The notes under the pieces were generated by a model. That model was not told where the DNA came from. It did no database searches and saw nothing but the letters and a program-made list of their open reading frames with translations. Position numbers and translations under genes: made by a program. Below, one piece after another: positions 25,651 through 35,509 of a stretch of 64,000 nt of DNA. Source of the stretch: Azorhizobium caulinodans ORS 571 (GTDB lineage: Bacteria > Pseudomonadota > Alphaproteobacteria > Rhizobiales > Xanthobacteraceae); the NCBI RefSeq assembly GCF_000010525.1, contig NC_009937.1, positions 1,307,501 to 1,371,500 on the forward strand. Direction: 5' to 3'. How positions within the stretch are numbered: position 1 is the stretch's first letter; each line of letters begins with the position of its first letter.

Positions 25651-25795
25651 GCCTCTTCCTCTGGTAATGGGGTCCGGCCGTCGGCCGCGGTTGTGTTTGT
25701 GGCATGTTCGCCCGTGCCTGTGAACGGACTTCGATGCAGTTCCGCGCCAAAGAGGGTGAAGGACTGGTAAATATCCCGCCACCGCGCAGATGAGG

Positions 25796-26293
25796 CTAAC
25801 GCTCGTGGCCCGCAAGGTGTCCGGTCGGCAGCGCCGTGGTGTATTTGACCTGCGCCAGCGCAAAGCTCGAGCGGATGTTGGCGACCACCGGAATGCGCGT
25901 CAGCACCTCCACCATGAGTTGCTGATACTTGATGAGATCTTCCACCACCACGCGCAGCATGTAGTCGGATTCCCCGCTCATCAGATAGCACTCCATGACC
26001 TCAGGCCGCTCGCGGATGGCGGCATCGAAGATCTCCAGCGAACGCTTGTCCTGCTGCTTCAGCGAGACATGGACGAAGACGTTCACCGCAAGGCCGAGCG
26101 CTACCGGGTCCACCAGCGCAACGGAGCCGCGGATGACGCCTCTGGCCTTCATGTCCGCCACCCGTCGCCAGCAGGGCGAGGGGGAGAGGCCCACCTTTTC
26201 CGCCAGGTCCGCATTGCTGATTTCCGCGTCCGCCTGGAGGGCGTCGAGGATGCGAAGGCTGGCGGCATCAAGGGATTCGCGGTCGGTAGGCAT
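25796..26293 (-). CDS. Lrp/AsnC-family transcriptional regulator
   Basis: A 165-residue Lrp/AsnC regulator with the HTH at about residues 10-60 (NADLAEKVGLSPSPCWRRV) and a C-terminal RAM effector domain (VMECYLMSGESDYMLRVV). The start with AGGA 5 bp upstream (MPTDRES) is preferred; an ATG two codons earlier is also possible. It is divergent from an EamA exporter over a 134-bp gap, a common pair in which an amino-acid-responsive Lrp controls an amino-acid exporter. Confidence 0.93.
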   Translation of the reverse strand: MPTDRESLDAASLRILDALQADAEISNADLAEKVGLSPSPCWRRVADMKARGVIRGSVALVDPVALGLAVNVFVHVSLKQQDKRSLEIFDAAIRERPEVMECYLMSGESDYMLRVVVEDLIKYQQLMVEVLTRIPVVANIRSSFALAQVKYTTALPTGHLAGHER

Positions 26294-26427
26294 GATCATC
26301 CTGATGGCTGGCCTAATGCGGATAAAATTACCCGCCTTGCCCGGAAATGGCGAGAGATAGGCCGGAATTTTCCCGCTCCACGGCATATCAATGGGTGAGT
26401 TTGCAGCGCAGCAATGCGGAGTTCCCC

Positions 26428-27390
26428 ATGACCACTGCCGTTCAAGGCCGGGCCACAGCCCCCGTTTCCACCGCCGCGCAGTCCGCGCCCTGGCTGGTGG
26501 CCATGGTGCTGTTCTGGGGCCTGAGCTGGCCGGCCATGAAGCTGGCGCTGGGCACGGTGCCGCCGCTGTGGCTCGCCACTTTCCGCTTTGGTAGTGCCGC
26601 CGCCTCCCTCTTCGCGCTTCTCGCCGTGCGCGGCGGCGTGCGCTTCCCCCCGCGCGCCGACTGGCCGATCGTCTTCAGCATCGGCGGCCTGCAGATGATG
26701 GCCTTCACCGGCCTCGGCCTCATCGCCATGCAATATACGGACGCGAGCCGCGCCGCCGTGCTCGGCTACACCACCCCGCTCTGGGCCATGCTCGCGGCCT
26801 GGATGCTGCTCGGCCAGCGGCCCACGGGCCGGCAGGGACTCGCGCTGGCGGTGGGCATGGCCGGCGTCGCGCTCATCTGCTCGCCCTTCGAGATGGACTG
26901 GCGGCGCCCCGAGGTCGTGGGCGGCAACGTGCTGCTGCTCACCGCCGCCATCTGTTGGTCGCTGGTCATCCTGCATGTGCGGCGCCACCGCTTCCTGTCG
27001 CGGCCCATCGAGCTCGCCCCGTGGCAGATGCTCTTTGCCGCCGTGCCGCTGGGCCTGATGGCGCTTGTCACCGAGGGGCCGCCCACGCACATCGGCTGGT
27101 CGCTCGAACTGGTGGGGCTGCTCGCTTACATCGGGCCGCTCGCCACCTCCGCCTGCTTCGTCATCTCCACCGAGCACGGCCGCCGCATCAGCACCTTCGC
27201 CATGTCCAACATCACCATGGGCGTGCCGATCATCGGCGCGCTGTCCTCGGCCCTCCTCCTGGGCGAGAGGCTCACGGTGCCGCTGTCGCTGGGGCTGGCG
27301 CTCATCGTCGTCGGAACGGGCCTCGCGGCGCTGGCTGGCCGCCGCAAGACCCCGGCCGTCGCCCCTGCCGGTGTTGGCGCGCGCGCCTGA
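26428..27390 (+). CDS. EamA/DMT-family transporter
   Basis: A 320-residue inner-membrane protein with ten predicted helices in two EamA repeats (FWGLSWPAMKLAL at the first, IGALSSALLLGERLTVP at the second). The family exports amino acids and other metabolites. Divergence from the Lrp/AsnC gene suggests an amino-acid efflux role. Start MTTAVQGRA is preceded by CGGAG. Confidence 0.88.
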   Translation: MTTAVQGRATAPVSTAAQSAPWLVAMVLFWGLSWPAMKLALGTVPPLWLATFRFGSAAASLFALLAVRGGVRFPPRADWPIVFSIGGLQMMAFTGLGLIAMQYTDASRAAVLGYTTPLWAMLAAWMLLGQRPTGRQGLALAVGMAGVALICSPFEMDWRRPEVVGGNVLLLTAAICWSLVILHVRRHRFLSRPIELAPWQMLFAAVPLGLMALVTEGPPTHIGWSLELVGLLAYIGPLATSACFVISTEHGRRISTFAMSNITMGVPIIGALSSALLLGERLTVPLSLGLALIVVGTGLAALAGRRKTPAVAPAGVGARA

Positions 27391-27532
27391 TCCGCGCGGC
27401 GGGGCAGGGGAGACATTGCTGTTCCGCTTGCCGAAAGCGGTGACGGGGCCGGCCGTTCTGCGCTATCAGCGCGCAGCAGCGGATGGCGCAGGCCGTCCGC
27501 TGCCCGTGCAACGCAGTTCGGGCTCGACGTCA

Positions 27533-29047
27533 GTGGAAGATTACATCCGGAAGATTCTGGCCGCCCGCGTCTATGACGTCGCCATCGAAAGCCCGCTCGA
27601 TCCCATGCGCCGCCTGTCCGGGCGGCTCGGCAGCCCGGTCTTCCTGAAGCGGGAAGATTTGCAGCCGGTCTTCTCGTTCAAGCTGCGCGGTGCCTACAAC
27701 AAGATGGTGGGGCTGGACGAGGAGGCGCGCGCCCATGGCGTCATCTGCGCGTCCGCGGGCAATCACGCACAGGGCGTGGCGCTGGCGGCGAAGGCGCTCG
27801 GCGTCAAGGCGACCATCGTGATGCCGCGCACGACGCCCGACATCAAGGTCCAGGCGGTCAACGCCAATGGCGGCGATGCCGTGCTTCATGGCGACACGTT
27901 CGACGAGGCCTATGCCCACGCCAAGACGCTGGAGGCGCAGACCGGCGCCGTCTTCATCCATCCCTATGACGATCCGCAGGTGATCGCGGGGCAGGGCACC
28001 ATCGGCATGGAACTGATGCGCCAGCATCCCGATCCGCTGGAGGCCATCTTCGTCCAGATCGGCGGCGGCGGCCTTGCGGCCGGTGTCGCGGCCTATGTGA
28101 AGTTCCTGCGGCCGGACGTGAAGGTCATCGGCGTCGAGCCGGAGGATGCCGCCAGCATGACGGCTGCACTCGCCGCGGACGAGCGGGTGAAGCTGAACCA
28201 GGTGGGCCTGTTTGCCGATGGCGTCGCGGTGCGCCAGGCGGGCGAGGAGACCTTCCGGCTCTGCCGCCAGCTTCTCGACGGCATGATCACCGTCACAACC
28301 GACGAAATCTGCGCCGCCATGAAGGACATCTTCGAGGACACGCGCGCCATTCCCGAGCCTTCCGGCGCCGTCAGCCTTGCGGGCCTGAAGAAATATGTGG
28401 AGCAGCACGGCCCATCCCAGCGCGGCCTCATCGCCATCAACAGCGGCGCCAATCTCAATTTCGACCGCCTGCGCCACATCGCCGAGCGGGCGGAGCTGGG
28501 TGAGCGGCGCGAGGCGCTGTTCGCGGTGTCGATCCCGGAGAAGCCGGGCAGCTACCGCCACTTCATCCGCGTGCTGGGCGCCCGCGCCATCACCGAGTTC
28601 AACTATCGCTACGCGCCGGCCGGCGAGGCACAGATCTTCGTCGGCGTGCAGCTCACGGGCGGCGAGGCGGAGCGCAAGGCGGTGGCGGATCTGTTGCGCG
28701 CCGAGGGCTATGGCGTCATCGACATGAGCGACAACGAAATGGCCAAGCTCCATGTGCGTTACATGGTGGGCGGCCGCACGCCGGACCTGCCGAACGAGAT
28801 GGTCTACCGCTTCCAGTTTCCCGAGCGCCCCGGCGCCCTGCTGAAGTTCCTGGAGAGCATGGCCCAGACCTGGAACATCACCATGTTCCATTACCGCAAC
28901 CATGGCGCGGACTATGGCCGCGTGCTTGCGGGCATCGACGTGCCGCCGCAGGAGCGGGCGGAGTTCGCCGAGCGGCTGACCGCCCTCGATTATCCCTGCT
29001 GGGACGAGACCGACAATCCCGCCTATCGCCTCTTCCTCGCCAACTGA
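27533..29047 (+). CDS. ilvA: Threonine dehydratase (biosynthetic type)
   Basis: A 504-residue PLP enzyme that deaminates threonine to 2-oxobutyrate for isoleucine synthesis. The PLP lysine lies in FSFKLRGAYNKM; GNHAQG and the glycine loop QIGGGGLAAGVA are present. Two ACT-like regulatory subdomains follow (FAVSIPEKPGSYRHFI and YRFQFPERPGALLKFL), the layout of the isoleucine-inhibited enzyme. The start is an unclear GTG giving an N-terminus like IlvA (MEDYIRKILAARVYDVA); another in-frame GTG lies 27 bp upstream. A terminator follows. Confidence 0.95.
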   Translation: MEDYIRKILAARVYDVAIESPLDPMRRLSGRLGSPVFLKREDLQPVFSFKLRGAYNKMVGLDEEARAHGVICASAGNHAQGVALAAKALGVKATIVMPRTTPDIKVQAVNANGGDAVLHGDTFDEAYAHAKTLEAQTGAVFIHPYDDPQVIAGQGTIGMELMRQHPDPLEAIFVQIGGGGLAAGVAAYVKFLRPDVKVIGVEPEDAASMTAALAADERVKLNQVGLFADGVAVRQAGEETFRLCRQLLDGMITVTTDEICAAMKDIFEDTRAIPEPSGAVSLAGLKKYVEQHGPSQRGLIAINSGANLNFDRLRHIAERAELGERREALFAVSIPEKPGSYRHFIRVLGARAITEFNYRYAPAGEAQIFVGVQLTGGEAERKAVADLLRAEGYGVIDMSDNEMAKLHVRYMVGGRTPDLPNEMVYRFQFPERPGALLKFLESMAQTWNITMFHYRNHGADYGRVLAGIDVPPQERAEFAERLTALDYPCWDETDNPAYRLFLAN

Positions 29048-29089
29048 GGCGAGGCAGAGCGCAGGTATCTGGCGGCATCAACCCAAAGA

Positions 29090-29123
29090 AAAACCCCGCC
29101 GGTGCGCCCGGCGGGGTTTTCTT
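29090..29123. terminator. Rho-independent terminator, probably bidirectional
   Basis: An 11-bp stem AAAACCCCGCC / GGCGGGGTTTT with an 8-nt loop, A-rich on one side and T-rich on the other. It sits between the convergent ilvA and L,D-transpeptidase genes and can serve both. Confidence 0.9.
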
Positions 29124-29149
29124 GTTCAGGCCGTCGCGGCGCGTGCAGT

Positions 29150-29752
29150 TCAGAGAACCACCACGTTGGCGCCGACGGGCACGCGGTTGAACAGATCGAT
29201 CACGTCCTCGTTCAGCATGCGGATGCAGCCGGAGGAGATGGCCTGACCAAGCAGTTCGGGCTGGTTGGTGCCATGGATGCGGAAGAGCGTGTCGCGGTTG
29301 CCCTGATAGAGGTACAGCGCGCGGGCACCCATCGGGTTCTGCGGGCCGCCGTTGACGTAACTTGGCAGGCCGGCGATGCGCTGGTGGATTTCCGGGGTGG
29401 GGGTCCAACTCGGCCATTCGGCCTTGCGACCCACCTTCGCTTCGCCACGGAACGCCAGGCTCTCTTCGCCCACGGTCACGCCGTAGCGGATCGCGGTGCC
29501 GTCGCCCTGCACGTAGTAGAGCATGCGCTTGTCGGTATCGACCACGATGGTGCCGGGCTTCTCCTTGCCGGAGTAGCTCACGATCTGACGGGCGAATTCG
29601 CCTTCCGGCTTCACCTTCGGATACGGCGCATTCGCGAGAAGCTGCTTGTCGCGCGGCTTGAGGGAAGCCTCCGGCGCCGGTTGAAGCTGGTTGGTCTGGC
29701 AGCCCGCTAGCACAATACCCGTCAAAACAGCCGCAATCGCCCGCGCCCGCAT
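29150..29752 (-). CDS. L,D-transpeptidase lipoprotein (YkuD domain)
   Basis: A 200-residue lipoprotein. The signal ends in the lipobox LAGC at residues 15-18. The YkuD catalytic motif reads HGTNQPELLGQAISSGCIRM, with the HG and SxGCxR elements. Enzymes of this type crosslink peptidoglycan through 3-3 bonds or attach lipoproteins to it. Rhizobiales carry many paralogues. Length fits a single-domain member. Confidence 0.94.
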   Translation of the reverse strand: MRARAIAAVLTGIVLAGCQTNQLQPAPEASLKPRDKQLLANAPYPKVKPEGEFARQIVSYSGKEKPGTIVVDTDKRMLYYVQGDGTAIRYGVTVGEESLAFRGEAKVGRKAEWPSWTPTPEIHQRIAGLPSYVNGGPQNPMGARALYLYQGNRDTLFRIHGTNQPELLGQAISSGCIRMLNEDVIDLFNRVPVGANVVVL

Positions 29753-30069
29753 GGCCGCCTCTTCAATGTTTGGAAAATCTCGTCGAATCGAGATGTCAGG
29801 ATTGGATTAACCTAACCCTCCCGGGCCTTGAAGGGGCCACCGTGCTGCCATGTTCAGTGCCGGGAAACCTGTTGCACAAAAGCCGCAGATGCTCACCCAT
29901 CGTCAGGCGTTAACGGCTCATTGCAAGCTTCGCGCGATGCTGTCCCCGTAAGACCTTGGACTCGTCCCCGGGCGTGCAAAGTTTCGACGCAGTTCAACTC
30001 CATCTGTCGAAGGGCACACACGGAGGCGACCGCTGCTTCAGGAAGCGGTACGCAAAAGGAGTAGGGACA
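29753..30069. other. Intergenic region
   Basis: A 317-bp non-coding gap between two divergent genes. It should hold both promoters. GTTAAC-type and TTAACC motifs occur, but I see no paired CtrA-like site and no convincing promoter hexamers. AAAGGAG at the right end is the ribosome site of the next gene. Confidence 0.6.
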
Positions 30070-30273
30070 ATGTCGGCCAATACCGTCCAGGGGCAGCAAG
30101 CCCGTCTGGAAGCCGAGAGCAAGCATTTCGCGGGTCAGGCAGCCCAGTGGCGCGAGATCGGCATCAATGCCGTCGCTGCCGCGGCCCAGTATTCCCCGGC
30201 CAAGGACGCCAAGACCCAGAATGGCGAGAAGAAAGTCGTAACCATCCGCGACATCGAATTCCTGGCGGCCTGA
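30070..30273 (+). CDS. Small hypothetical protein, 67 residues
   Basis: A short, soluble, Ala/Gln/Lys-rich protein (MSANTVQGQQARLEAES...) without signal peptide or membrane segment. A near-consensus Shine-Dalgarno AAAGGAG lies 7 bp before the ATG, which supports translation. The central HFAGQAAQWREIGINAVAAA looks helical. I do not recognise a family. It is upstream of corA with a 131-bp gap. Confidence 0.7.
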   Translation: MSANTVQGQQARLEAESKHFAGQAAQWREIGINAVAAAAQYSPAKDAKTQNGEKKVVTIRDIEFLAA

Positions 30274-30404
30274 GGCCGGACCGGATCGATTGCCTTCAGG
30301 CCGTGTGGCGGCCGCGCTCTTGAAGAGGCGGCGCCGGGTTCGGCCTGATGGCAGGTGGTTGCTGAGCGCCCGAGGCGTGGCGCGCGGACTGGAGCCGAGC
30401 GCCC

Positions 30405-31385
30405 ATGCTGATTGCCTATGTCCCCCGCGCGGGTGCGCTGGTGTCGGAGGTCGTTGCCGCCGACGCCAACATCCCGGCCGGGGCGGTCTGGCTCGATCTG
30501 ATCGCGCCGGAAGCGTTCGAGGACCGCACCATCGAGCGCGCCCTCGGCATCGAGATTCCCACGCGCGAAGAGATGCGGGAGATCGAGGCCTCCTCCCGCC
30601 TCTATGCGGAGCGGGGCGCCCGCTACATGACGCTGTCGGTGCTCTGCGGCGCGCAGACCGACACGCCCGAGGTCACGCCCGTGACCTTCATCCTGACCGA
30701 CGCCGTCCTCGTGACGGTGCGCTACAGCGAACCGAAGGCCTTTCCCTTGCTGGCCGATCGGCTGCGCCGCGCCTGCCCCGATCCGCTCTCGGCGGAGACG
30801 CTTCTCGCCGAACTGCTCGACACGATCATCGACCGCGTGGCCGACGTGCTGGAGATGTGCGGCGACGGCATCGACCGCCTGTCCCGGCGCACCTTCGAGC
30901 CGCAGGCCAAGGGCAGCGACGCCAACCAGATCTATCGCGCGATCCTCACCCAGCTTGGCCGCAAGGAGCGCCTCACCTCCTACGCGCGGGAAAGCCTGTC
31001 CTCGCTCACCCGCCTGCTCGCCTTCCTCGGCGCCGATATCGTGGAAGGGCACACGCTGAGCCCCAAGGGCCGCGATGCGGTGAAGAGCATGATGCGCGAT
31101 GTGACGGGCCTGTCCGACTATGCGGTCTTCCTCGTCACCAAGCTGCAGTTCCTGCTCGACGCCACCATCGGCATGGTGAGCCTCGAACAGAACAACATCA
31201 TCAAGATCTTTGCCGTGCTCTCGGTGGTGCTGATGCCGCCCACCCTGATCGCCTCGATCTACGGCATGAATTTCCAGCACATGCCCGAACTGGCCGAGAC
31301 CTACGGCTATCCCCTGGCGCTCTGCGCCATGGTGGTGTCGGGCATCCTGCCCTACCTCTTCTTCAAATGGCGGCGCTGGCTCTGA
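30405..31385 (+). CDS. corA: CorA-type magnesium/cobalt transporter
   Basis: A 326-residue CorA-family channel. The large N-terminal cytoplasmic domain is followed by two C-terminal transmembrane helices with the diagnostic motif YGMNF between them (about residue 287). The MPEL loop after GMN is also conserved. The family imports Mg2+; some members export Zn2+ or Co2+. Length and helix layout are normal. Confidence 0.93.
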   Translation: MLIAYVPRAGALVSEVVAADANIPAGAVWLDLIAPEAFEDRTIERALGIEIPTREEMREIEASSRLYAERGARYMTLSVLCGAQTDTPEVTPVTFILTDAVLVTVRYSEPKAFPLLADRLRRACPDPLSAETLLAELLDTIIDRVADVLEMCGDGIDRLSRRTFEPQAKGSDANQIYRAILTQLGRKERLTSYARESLSSLTRLLAFLGADIVEGHTLSPKGRDAVKSMMRDVTGLSDYAVFLVTKLQFLLDATIGMVSLEQNNIIKIFAVLSVVLMPPTLIASIYGMNFQHMPELAETYGYPLALCAMVVSGILPYLFFKWRRWL

Positions 31386-31397
31386 GCCTTCGGCGGC

Positions 31398-32147
31398 TCA
31401 GACGTGCTGACCGCCGTTGATGAGGATTTCCGCGCCATTGAGATAGGACGAGGTCTCCGTGCACAGCACGTAGATGATCTTCGCCACCTCGTCCGGCGTG
31501 CCGAGGCGCCGCAGGGGGATCTGCGCCACGATCTTGTCCGTGCCCGGAGAAAGAATGGCCGTGTCGATCTCGCCCGGCGCAATGGCGTTCACCCGCACGC
31601 CGCGCGGCCCGAAGTCCGCCGCCATCTCACGGGTCAGGGCCGCAAGGGCCGCCTTCGAGGTGGCATAGGCCGCACCCGCGAACGGATGCACCCGCGAGCC
31701 GGCGATGGAGGTGACGTTCACAACCGAGCCCTGCGCCTTCTCCAGTTCAGAGACCAGCCCGCGCGCCAGCATGATGGAGGCGAAGAAATTCACCTGGAAC
31801 ACCTGCATCCACACGTCGTGGGGGGTGTCCAGCGTGCCGAGCCGCGAGCCGCCCTCGCCCTTGGGCGAGATGCCGGCATTGTTGACGAGCGCGTGCAGTT
31901 CGCCATTGGGCAGGCGGTTCTTGATTTCCTCCACCGCCGCCAGCGTGTCGTCCGGATTGCCCAGATCCACCTGGATGTGGTCCTCGGGGCCGGCTGCCCA
32001 GGGGCACTGTTCCGGGAACGGCTGGCGCGAGCAGGTGATGACGCGCCAGCCGGCGCTGGAGAAGCGCTTGACCGTGGCGTGGCCGATGCCGCGCGAGGCG
32101 CCGGTCAGGAGCATGATGCGCGGCGGCTGGTTGGAAACGGCGACCAT
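31398..32147 (-). CDS. SDR-family oxidoreductase
   Basis: A 249-residue short-chain dehydrogenase. The nucleotide motif is TGASRGIG (residues about 15-22), followed by NNAG, catalytic Ser in VNVTSIAGS, and YATSK as the YxxxK pair. The C-terminal DEVAKIIYVLCTETSSYLNG is typical of classical FabG-like enzymes. Substrate is not evident. It is convergent with corA (12-bp gap). Confidence 0.9.
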   Translation of the reverse strand: MVAVSNQPPRIMLLTGASRGIGHATVKRFSSAGWRVITCSRQPFPEQCPWAAGPEDHIQVDLGNPDDTLAAVEEIKNRLPNGELHALVNNAGISPKGEGGSRLGTLDTPHDVWMQVFQVNFFASIMLARGLVSELEKAQGSVVNVTSIAGSRVHPFAGAAYATSKAALAALTREMAADFGPRGVRVNAIAPGEIDTAILSPGTDKIVAQIPLRRLGTPDEVAKIIYVLCTETSSYLNGAEILINGGQHV

Positions 32148-32233
32148 GGTGCGGACTTTCGGAAGGGAGGATGCTGCGGTGCAACGTCTTGTTTGAACCG
32201 CAGGCAGCACGGGCAGCGCCCGACGGTCAAGGA

Positions 32234-32872
32234 TCAGGGATAAAGACGGCTCTTTTCCCAGTCGATTTCCGGATTTTCCCGCTTGAAGACGACGCGGTCG
32301 TGCAGCCGGAACGGGCGATCGTGCCAGAATTCAATCTGCACCGGCAGGATGCGGAAACCGGTCCAGTGGGGCGGGCGCGGCACGCTGCCGACGGCGTAGC
32401 GGGCAGTCGTGGTGGCGACCGCCGCCTCGAGGGCGAAGCGCCCTTCCAGCGGGCGGGACTGCTGGCTCGCCCAGGCACCGATCTGCGACAGGCGGGGGCG
32501 GGTGGCGAAATAGGCATCCGCTTCGGCGTCGGTCACCCGCTCCACCGGGCCGCGCACACGCACCTGACGGCGCAGGCTCTTCCAATGGAACACTAGCGCC
32601 GCCTTGGGGTGAGCGGTCAGCTCCCGGCCCTTGGCGCTCTCGGTGTTGGTATAGAAAACGAAGCCCCGGTCATCGAGCCCCTTCAGCAGCACCATGCGGG
32701 CATCCGGCAGTCCGTCGGGGTCGACGGTGGCGAGCGTCATGGCATTGGGGTCATTGGGTTCCGAGCGTTCCGCATCCTTCAGCCATTCGGAAAACAGCCG
32801 GAACGGTTCATCGGCGGCGGTGAAATCACCAGACGTTAAGGGGTTCTGGGGTTCCATGGCGGAATCGGACAT
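32234..32872 (-). CDS. pdxH: Pyridoxamine 5'-phosphate oxidase
   Basis: A 212-residue FMN enzyme that makes pyridoxal phosphate in the cytoplasm. It has the family sequences [34 protein letters not shown] and the C-terminal signature [13 protein letters not shown]. Length matches PdxH (about 210-220). The start MSDSAMEPQ has no clear ribosome site; a second ATG five codons in is possible. Its start abuts the divergent lipoprotein gene within a few bases, so the two share very little promoter space. Confidence 0.94.
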   Translation of the reverse strand: MSDSAMEPQNPLTSGDFTAADEPFRLFSEWLKDAERSEPNDPNAMTLATVDPDGLPDARMVLLKGLDDRGFVFYTNTESAKGRELTAHPKAALVFHWKSLRRQVRVRGPVERVTDAEADAYFATRPRLSQIGAWASQQSRPLEGRFALEAAVATTTARYAVGSVPRPPHWTGFRILPVQIEFWHDRPFRLHDRVVFKRENPEIDWEKSRLYP

Positions 32873-32888
32873 GACAGGAGCCAATCGC

Positions 32889-33392
32889 GTGTCGCCGCAT
32901 CGGTATTTCGTACGGCGCGGGCCGGAGATACGGCGCCCATATAGGCGCGATGTCGCCGCGCGGCCAGTGCTTCGCGCGGTCCGATTGGTCGCGGCCGGAT
33001 GCGTGGCGCTGTCCGTGGCCGGGTGCGGGGCCCTGATCCGCGACGATGACGCGCTCGTCACCGGCTCCATCAAGCCCCAGCCCGTGTCGCTCGCGGTGCC
33101 CCAGGGGGCGCCGCCCGCCGGCATTGCGGTCAGTGACTGGATGCAGGCCAAGCTTGCCCTGGAGGGCGCCCTCGCCGCCAAGGAGGAGGGGGCCAGCATG
33201 CCGTGGGAGAACAAGGCCACCGGCGCGCACGGCACCGCCACCCCCGTCGGGGCCCTGAAGGACAACAAGTGCCGCGACTTCCGTATCGGCATTGTCGATC
33301 ATCGCGGCGAGCACTGGGTGCAGGGCGAGGCCTGCCGGGACACGCGCGGCATCACGCTGCTCAACCAGGTCCGCATCCTCGGCCAGGCCTGA
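32889..33392 (+). CDS. Small outer-membrane lipoprotein (RT0821/Lpp0805-like)
   Basis: A predicted lipoprotein of 167 residues with lipobox LSVAGC (Cys46). The C-terminal ~60 residues ([24 protein letters not shown]) resemble the RT0821/Lpp0805 surface-protein family. The start is uncertain: a GTG with AGGAG 8 bp upstream is chosen, an ATG 18 bp earlier is possible, and an internal GTG at 32967 would give a classic 20-residue lipoprotein signal. Function unknown. Confidence 0.72.
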   Translation: MSPHRYFVRRGPEIRRPYRRDVAARPVLRAVRLVAAGCVALSVAGCGALIRDDDALVTGSIKPQPVSLAVPQGAPPAGIAVSDWMQAKLALEGALAAKEEGASMPWENKATGAHGTATPVGALKDNKCRDFRIGIVDHRGEHWVQGEACRDTRGITLLNQVRILGQA

Positions 33393-33726
33393 GGTTTCGG
33401 CGCGGGTCAGCGTGGGCCATGCGGCCCTGATGCCGCAGGCGGGAGGAAAGCACGCCTTGCCACGCCGAAGCGATGCTGGCGCAAGCCTCGGGTGCGCAAG
33501 CTTGCGGCAAGCGAACTTGAGCACCCGGCCCCAAGCCTCCGGTCAACATGAATGAAGGGCGTTCCGCCCGCCGCGCGCCGGCCCGACAGGGCCGTGCGGC
33601 GCAGAATCGTGCTATCCGGATCATGACTTGGGGAAGGGCTTGAGTTCCCCCGTTGCAATCGAGCAACATAACACCACATGAAAGGCGCGGCTGGCCGCTG
33701 AGTGCCGGCCCTGAGGTTGTTTACCC
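33393..33726. other. Intergenic region with two small hairpins
   Basis: A 334-bp gap. No open frame has a plausible start and ribosome site. Two hairpins lie near its right end: GGGGAA-N9-TTCCCC (33630-33650) and GTTGC-N6-GCAAC (33652-33667). They may be part of the dnaJ-like gene's leader or of a small RNA; nothing more can be supported. Confidence 0.5.
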
Positions 33727-34701
33727 ATGCGCGATCCTTACGACATCCTCGGCGTAGCGAAGACCGCCGACGAAGCCGAGATCAAGCGCGCCTTTCGGCG
33801 CCAGGCCAAACAGTTGCACCCCGACGCCAACACGTCGGACCCGAAGGCGCAGGACAAGTTTGCCGAGCTGAATTCCGCCTACGAGCTCCTGTCCGACAAG
33901 GACAAGCGCGGCCAGTTCGACCGCGGTGAGATCGATGCGGAGGGCAAGCCGCGGATGCACGATTTCGCCGGCTTCGGCGCGGGCGGACGTGGCGGCCGGT
34001 CCCGCGGCTTCAGCGGCTTCGACGGCGACACGATTTTCGAGAGCTTCACCTTCGGCCCCGAAGGCCAGACCGGCTATACCCGCCGGGGCGGCGGAGGCGG
34101 CCGCGCGGGCGGTCCGAACTTCGACGACATCGGCGACATCTTCGGCTTCGGCCGCCAGCAGCGCGCCGCCGGGGGCGGCTTTACGCCCAAGCGGGGGGAC
34201 GACGTGGAGATGACCGTCACCGTCGACCTCGAGGAGGCGGCCCAGGGCGCGAGCAAGCGCGTCACCTTGCCCAACGGCAAGACGGTGGAGCTGAAGATCG
34301 CCGCCGGCACGGCGGAAGGGCACAAGATGCGCCTGAAGGGGCAGGGCGAGCAGAGCTTCGAGGGCGGCAGCCCCGGCGACGCCTTCGTGACCATCGCCTA
34401 TGCGCCCCATCCCCGCTTCCGCCGCGACGGCGAGGACCTGCGCACCGAGGTGATGGTGCCGCTGGAAGATGCGGTTCTGGGCGCCAAAGTGCGCGTGCCG
34501 ACCCTCTCGGGTGCGGTCGAGCTCAACGTTCCGGCCTGGACCTCGGGCGGGCGGACCTTCCGCCTGCGCGGCAAGGGCATGCCCAAGACGGGCGGCGGCG
34601 CGGGCGATCTCCTCGTCACCACGAACGTTGCCCTGCCCGAGACGCCCGACGCGGAACTCGAGGCGCTGCTGCGCAAGCGCCGGGACAAGGGGGCCGCCTG
34701 A
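33727..34701 (+). CDS. DnaJ/CbpA-like co-chaperone
   Basis: A 324-residue type B J-protein. The J domain is at residues 1-70 with HPD in KQLHPDANTSDP. A Gly/Phe-rich linker spans about 78-155. The C-terminal substrate-binding domains begin near GDDVEMTVTVDLEEA. The zinc-finger CxxCxGxG repeats of true DnaJ are absent, so it is CbpA/DjlA-type rather than the main DnaJ. A terminator follows at 34750. Confidence 0.93.
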   Translation: MRDPYDILGVAKTADEAEIKRAFRRQAKQLHPDANTSDPKAQDKFAELNSAYELLSDKDKRGQFDRGEIDAEGKPRMHDFAGFGAGGRGGRSRGFSGFDGDTIFESFTFGPEGQTGYTRRGGGGGRAGGPNFDDIGDIFGFGRQQRAAGGGFTPKRGDDVEMTVTVDLEEAAQGASKRVTLPNGKTVELKIAAGTAEGHKMRLKGQGEQSFEGGSPGDAFVTIAYAPHPRFRRDGEDLRTEVMVPLEDAVLGAKVRVPTLSGAVELNVPAWTSGGRTFRLRGKGMPKTGGGAGDLLVTTNVALPETPDAELEALLRKRRDKGAA

Positions 34702-34749
34702 TCGGCGCCGGGCCCGGTTGCCGCCGGCTTCGATCGTTTCACAGAACGC

Positions 34750-34780
34750 AAAAGGCCCCGCCAACCGGCGGGGCCTTTTG
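34750..34780. terminator. Rho-independent terminator, probably bidirectional
   Basis: A 13-bp stem AAAAGGCCCCGCC / GGCGGGGCCTTTT with a 4-nt loop. It lies between the convergent dnaJ-like gene and ctrA and has A- and T-runs on both sides. Confidence 0.92.
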
Positions 34781-34807
34781 TTTGGAACCCGTGTCCGCGC
34801 GGCGTCC

Positions 34808-35509
34808 TCAGGACGCGATGCGCTCCACCGTGCCGTTCGGCTCGCGCAGCACATAGCCGCGACCCCAGACGGTCTCGATATAGTTCTTGCCGGCCGAGGC
34901 GTTGGCGAGCTTCTTCCGGAGCTTGCAGATGAAGACGTCGATGATCTTCAGCTCCGGCTCGTCCATGCCGCCGTAGAGGTGGTTGAGGAACATCTCCTTG
35001 GTCAGGGTCGTGCCCTTGCGCAAGGAGAGGAGTTCCAGCATCTGGTATTCCTTGCCGGTCAGATGCACCCGCGCGCCCTCCACCTCCACCGTCTTGGTGT
35101 CGAGGTTGACGATCAGGTCGCCGGTCTGGATCACCGACTGGGCATGGCCCTTCGAGCGGCGGACGATGGCATGGATGCGCGCCACCATCTCGTCCTTGTG
35201 GAAGGGCTTCGTCAGATAATCGTCCGCACCGAAGCCAAAGCCCTTGACCTTGTCCTCGGTATTGGCAAGGCCGGAAAGGATCAGGATGGGGGTCTTGACC
35301 TTGGCGAGGCGCAGCGAGCGCAGAACCTCGAAACCGGACATGTCCGGCAAGTTCAGGTCAAGAAGAATGATGTCGTACTCGTACACCTTGCCGAGATCGA
35401 CGCCTTCTTCACCGAGATCCGTCGTGTAGACGTTGAAACTTTCCGACTTCAGCATCAGTTCGATGCTTTGGGCGGTCGCACTGTCGTCCTCGATGAGCAA
35501 GACGCGCAT
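34808..35509 (-). CDS. ctrA: Cell-cycle response regulator CtrA
   Basis: A 233-residue OmpR-family regulator that controls cell division, replication initiation and flagella in alphaproteobacteria. The receiver domain has phospho-acceptor Asp51 (ILLDLNLPD). The winged-helix DNA-binding domain carries the near-invariant CtrA sequence [20 protein letters not shown] and [12 protein letters not shown]. Four GANTC sites lie upstream. The divergent neighbour is fliJ-like, as seen in other Rhizobiales. Confidence 0.98.
   Translation of the reverse strand: MRVLLIEDDSATAQSIELMLKSESFNVYTTDLGEEGVDLGKVYEYDIILLDLNLPDMSGFEVLRSLRLAKVKTPILILSGLANTEDKVKGFGFGADDYLTKPFHKDEMVARIHAIVRRSKGHAQSVIQTGDLIVNLDTKTVEVEGARVHLTGKEYQMLELLSLRKGTTLTKEMFLNHLYGGMDEPELKIIDVFICKLRKKLANASAGKNYIETVWGRGYVLREPNGTVERIAS

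Noticed and set aside
33727-34701. Main chaperone DnaJ
   Set aside because: The four CxxCxGxG zinc-binding repeats are absent, so it is a type B J-protein.
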